Origin: Staphylococcus gallinarum
GTDB taxonomy: Bacteria > Bacillota > Bacilli > Staphylococcales > Staphylococcaceae
NCBI RefSeq assembly: GCF_000875895.1
Contig: NZ_JXCF01000010.1
Location: forward strand, 62,001-126,000
DNA: 64,000 nt
Reading direction: 5' to 3'
Position 1 is the stretch's first letter. Each line of letters begins with the position of its first letter. Positions 63,599 to 64,000 of the stretch are shown here, piece after piece. The translations under genes were made by a program, and so were the position numbers. A model generated the notes under the pieces. It saw only the letters and a program-made list of their open reading frames with translations, was not told where the DNA came from and searched no databases.

Positions 63599-64000
63599 TT
63601 AATCTGTATGCCTTGTGTTATTACGAGGTAATGAGATGGTAAAACTAGTGCCAATTTGTGGCTTGCTGTCTACCTTAATTGTGCCATCATGCAATTCAAT
63701 AATCGCTTTAGTTATTGCCATGCCTAGCCCATTACTATTATCATTACTACGTACTTTAAAGAAACGTTCGAATAGCCTTTCTTGTGTTTCTAGTGACATG
63801 CCTTCGCCTTCATCTGTAATAGAACAAATAATCTCATCTTGAGTTGATGTTAAATTAATTTCTATTACGCCATGTTGATGGGAATATTTAATCGCGTTAG
63901 TAATGATATTTTGAAATGCTTGATGTAACAAACGTTCATTTCCAATCAATGCAACTGTTGCTAATTCTGTCATAATCATTAATTCCTTTTGATTTGCGGA
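63599..64000 (-). CDS. Sensor histidine kinase, C-terminal part (cut by window edge)
   Basis: The HATPase domain of a membrane-type histidine kinase: N-box 'QAFQNIITNAIKYSHQHGVIEI', G1 'ITDEGEGMS', F-box 'ERLFERFFKVR' and G2 'NGLGMAITKAIIELHDGTI'. The frame stays open to the edge at 64000, so internal ATGs near 63979 are not the true start and the N-terminal sensor and His domains lie outside. From its position beside mqo it could be HssS, the haem sensor of S. aureus, but that is only a guess from gene order. Confidence 0.85.
   Translation of the reverse strand, partial: SANQKELMIMTELATVALIGNERLLHQAFQNIITNAIKYSHQHGVIEINLTSTQDEIICSITDEGEGMSLETQERLFERFFKVRSNDNSNGLGMAITKAIIELHDGTIKVDSKPQIGTSFTISLPRNNTRHTD

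Overview
The window is a 64 kb piece of a low-GC Gram-positive chromosome that is almost certainly from a Staphylococcus. SarZ with Cys13, an Rsp-type AraC regulator, the staphylococcal narGHJI-nreABC-narT arrangement, IruO, ScrA, LctP and Mqo occur in an order that I recall as conserved in S. aureus. Several blocks that I do not associate with this region of S. aureus are also present: a beta-glucoside PTS cluster, an Hsp20 pair, a catalase locus, a C4-polyol/Dak-type operon and a flavin monooxygenase cluster. I therefore think it is a coagulase-negative species, but I cannot name it. There are no rRNA or tRNA genes, no CRISPR array and no prophage. The only mobile-element trace is one decayed IS1182-family transposase.

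Layout. 0.2-1.6 kb: a helix-hairpin-helix/NTF2-like fusion protein, an SRPBCC (AHSA1-like) protein and a small membrane protein. 1.7-5.9 kb: beta-glucoside PTS (BglP), 6-phospho-beta-glucosidase (BglA) and a divergent GntR/UTRA regulator around a perfect 18-bp palindrome. 6.0-7.3 kb: Rrf2 regulator and a GNAT enzyme. 7.4-12.2 kb: assimilatory/dissimilatory nitrite reductase operon with its own siroheme pathway. 12.6-22.7 kb: narGHJI-nreABC and narT, i.e. respiratory nitrate reductase, the NreABC oxygen/nitrate sensor system and the nitrate/nitrite transporter. 22.9-24.5 kb: two small heat-shock genes behind a CtsR box, then sarZ. 24.8-35.0 kb: DUF3139 protein, GltT, DUF4889 protein, Rsp, ScrA, CorA, TetR and a YhgE/Pip membrane protein. 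35.0-40.7 kb: two copies of a 74-nt intergenic repeat, then SDR, two LLM flavin monooxygenases and a YfcC carrier. 40.7-44.9 kb: DeoR regulator and a dehydrogenase-DhaK-DhaL-RpiB operon that I predict turns erythritol or D-threitol into erythrose 4-phosphate. 45.0-50.2 kb: IS1182 remnant, DUF2871 protein, Fur-controlled IruO, GNAT, and a PerR-controlled catalase with a PH-domain protein. 50.3-56.1 kb: a candidate structured RNA, an MFS sugar transporter, a YhdH oxidoreductase, GNAT and two Ser-rich lipoproteins. 56.2-64 kb: CDP-glycerol glycerophosphotransferase, LctP, glycosyltransferase, Mqo, and the 3' end of a histidine kinase gene.

How it works together. The central theme is anaerobic and redox-controlled respiration. 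The nir, nar and narT units each carry a long inverted repeat resembling the NreC target. nir and lctP carry Rex boxes and narG carries a Rex-like site, so oxygen/nitrate sensing (NreABC) and NADH/NAD+ sensing (Rex) converge. Several carbohydrate loci carry CcpA cre-like sites (scrA, the polyol operon, SDR, sugar transporter, bglP). Stress control is visible as CtsR (hsp20), PerR (catalase) and Fur (iruO) boxes.
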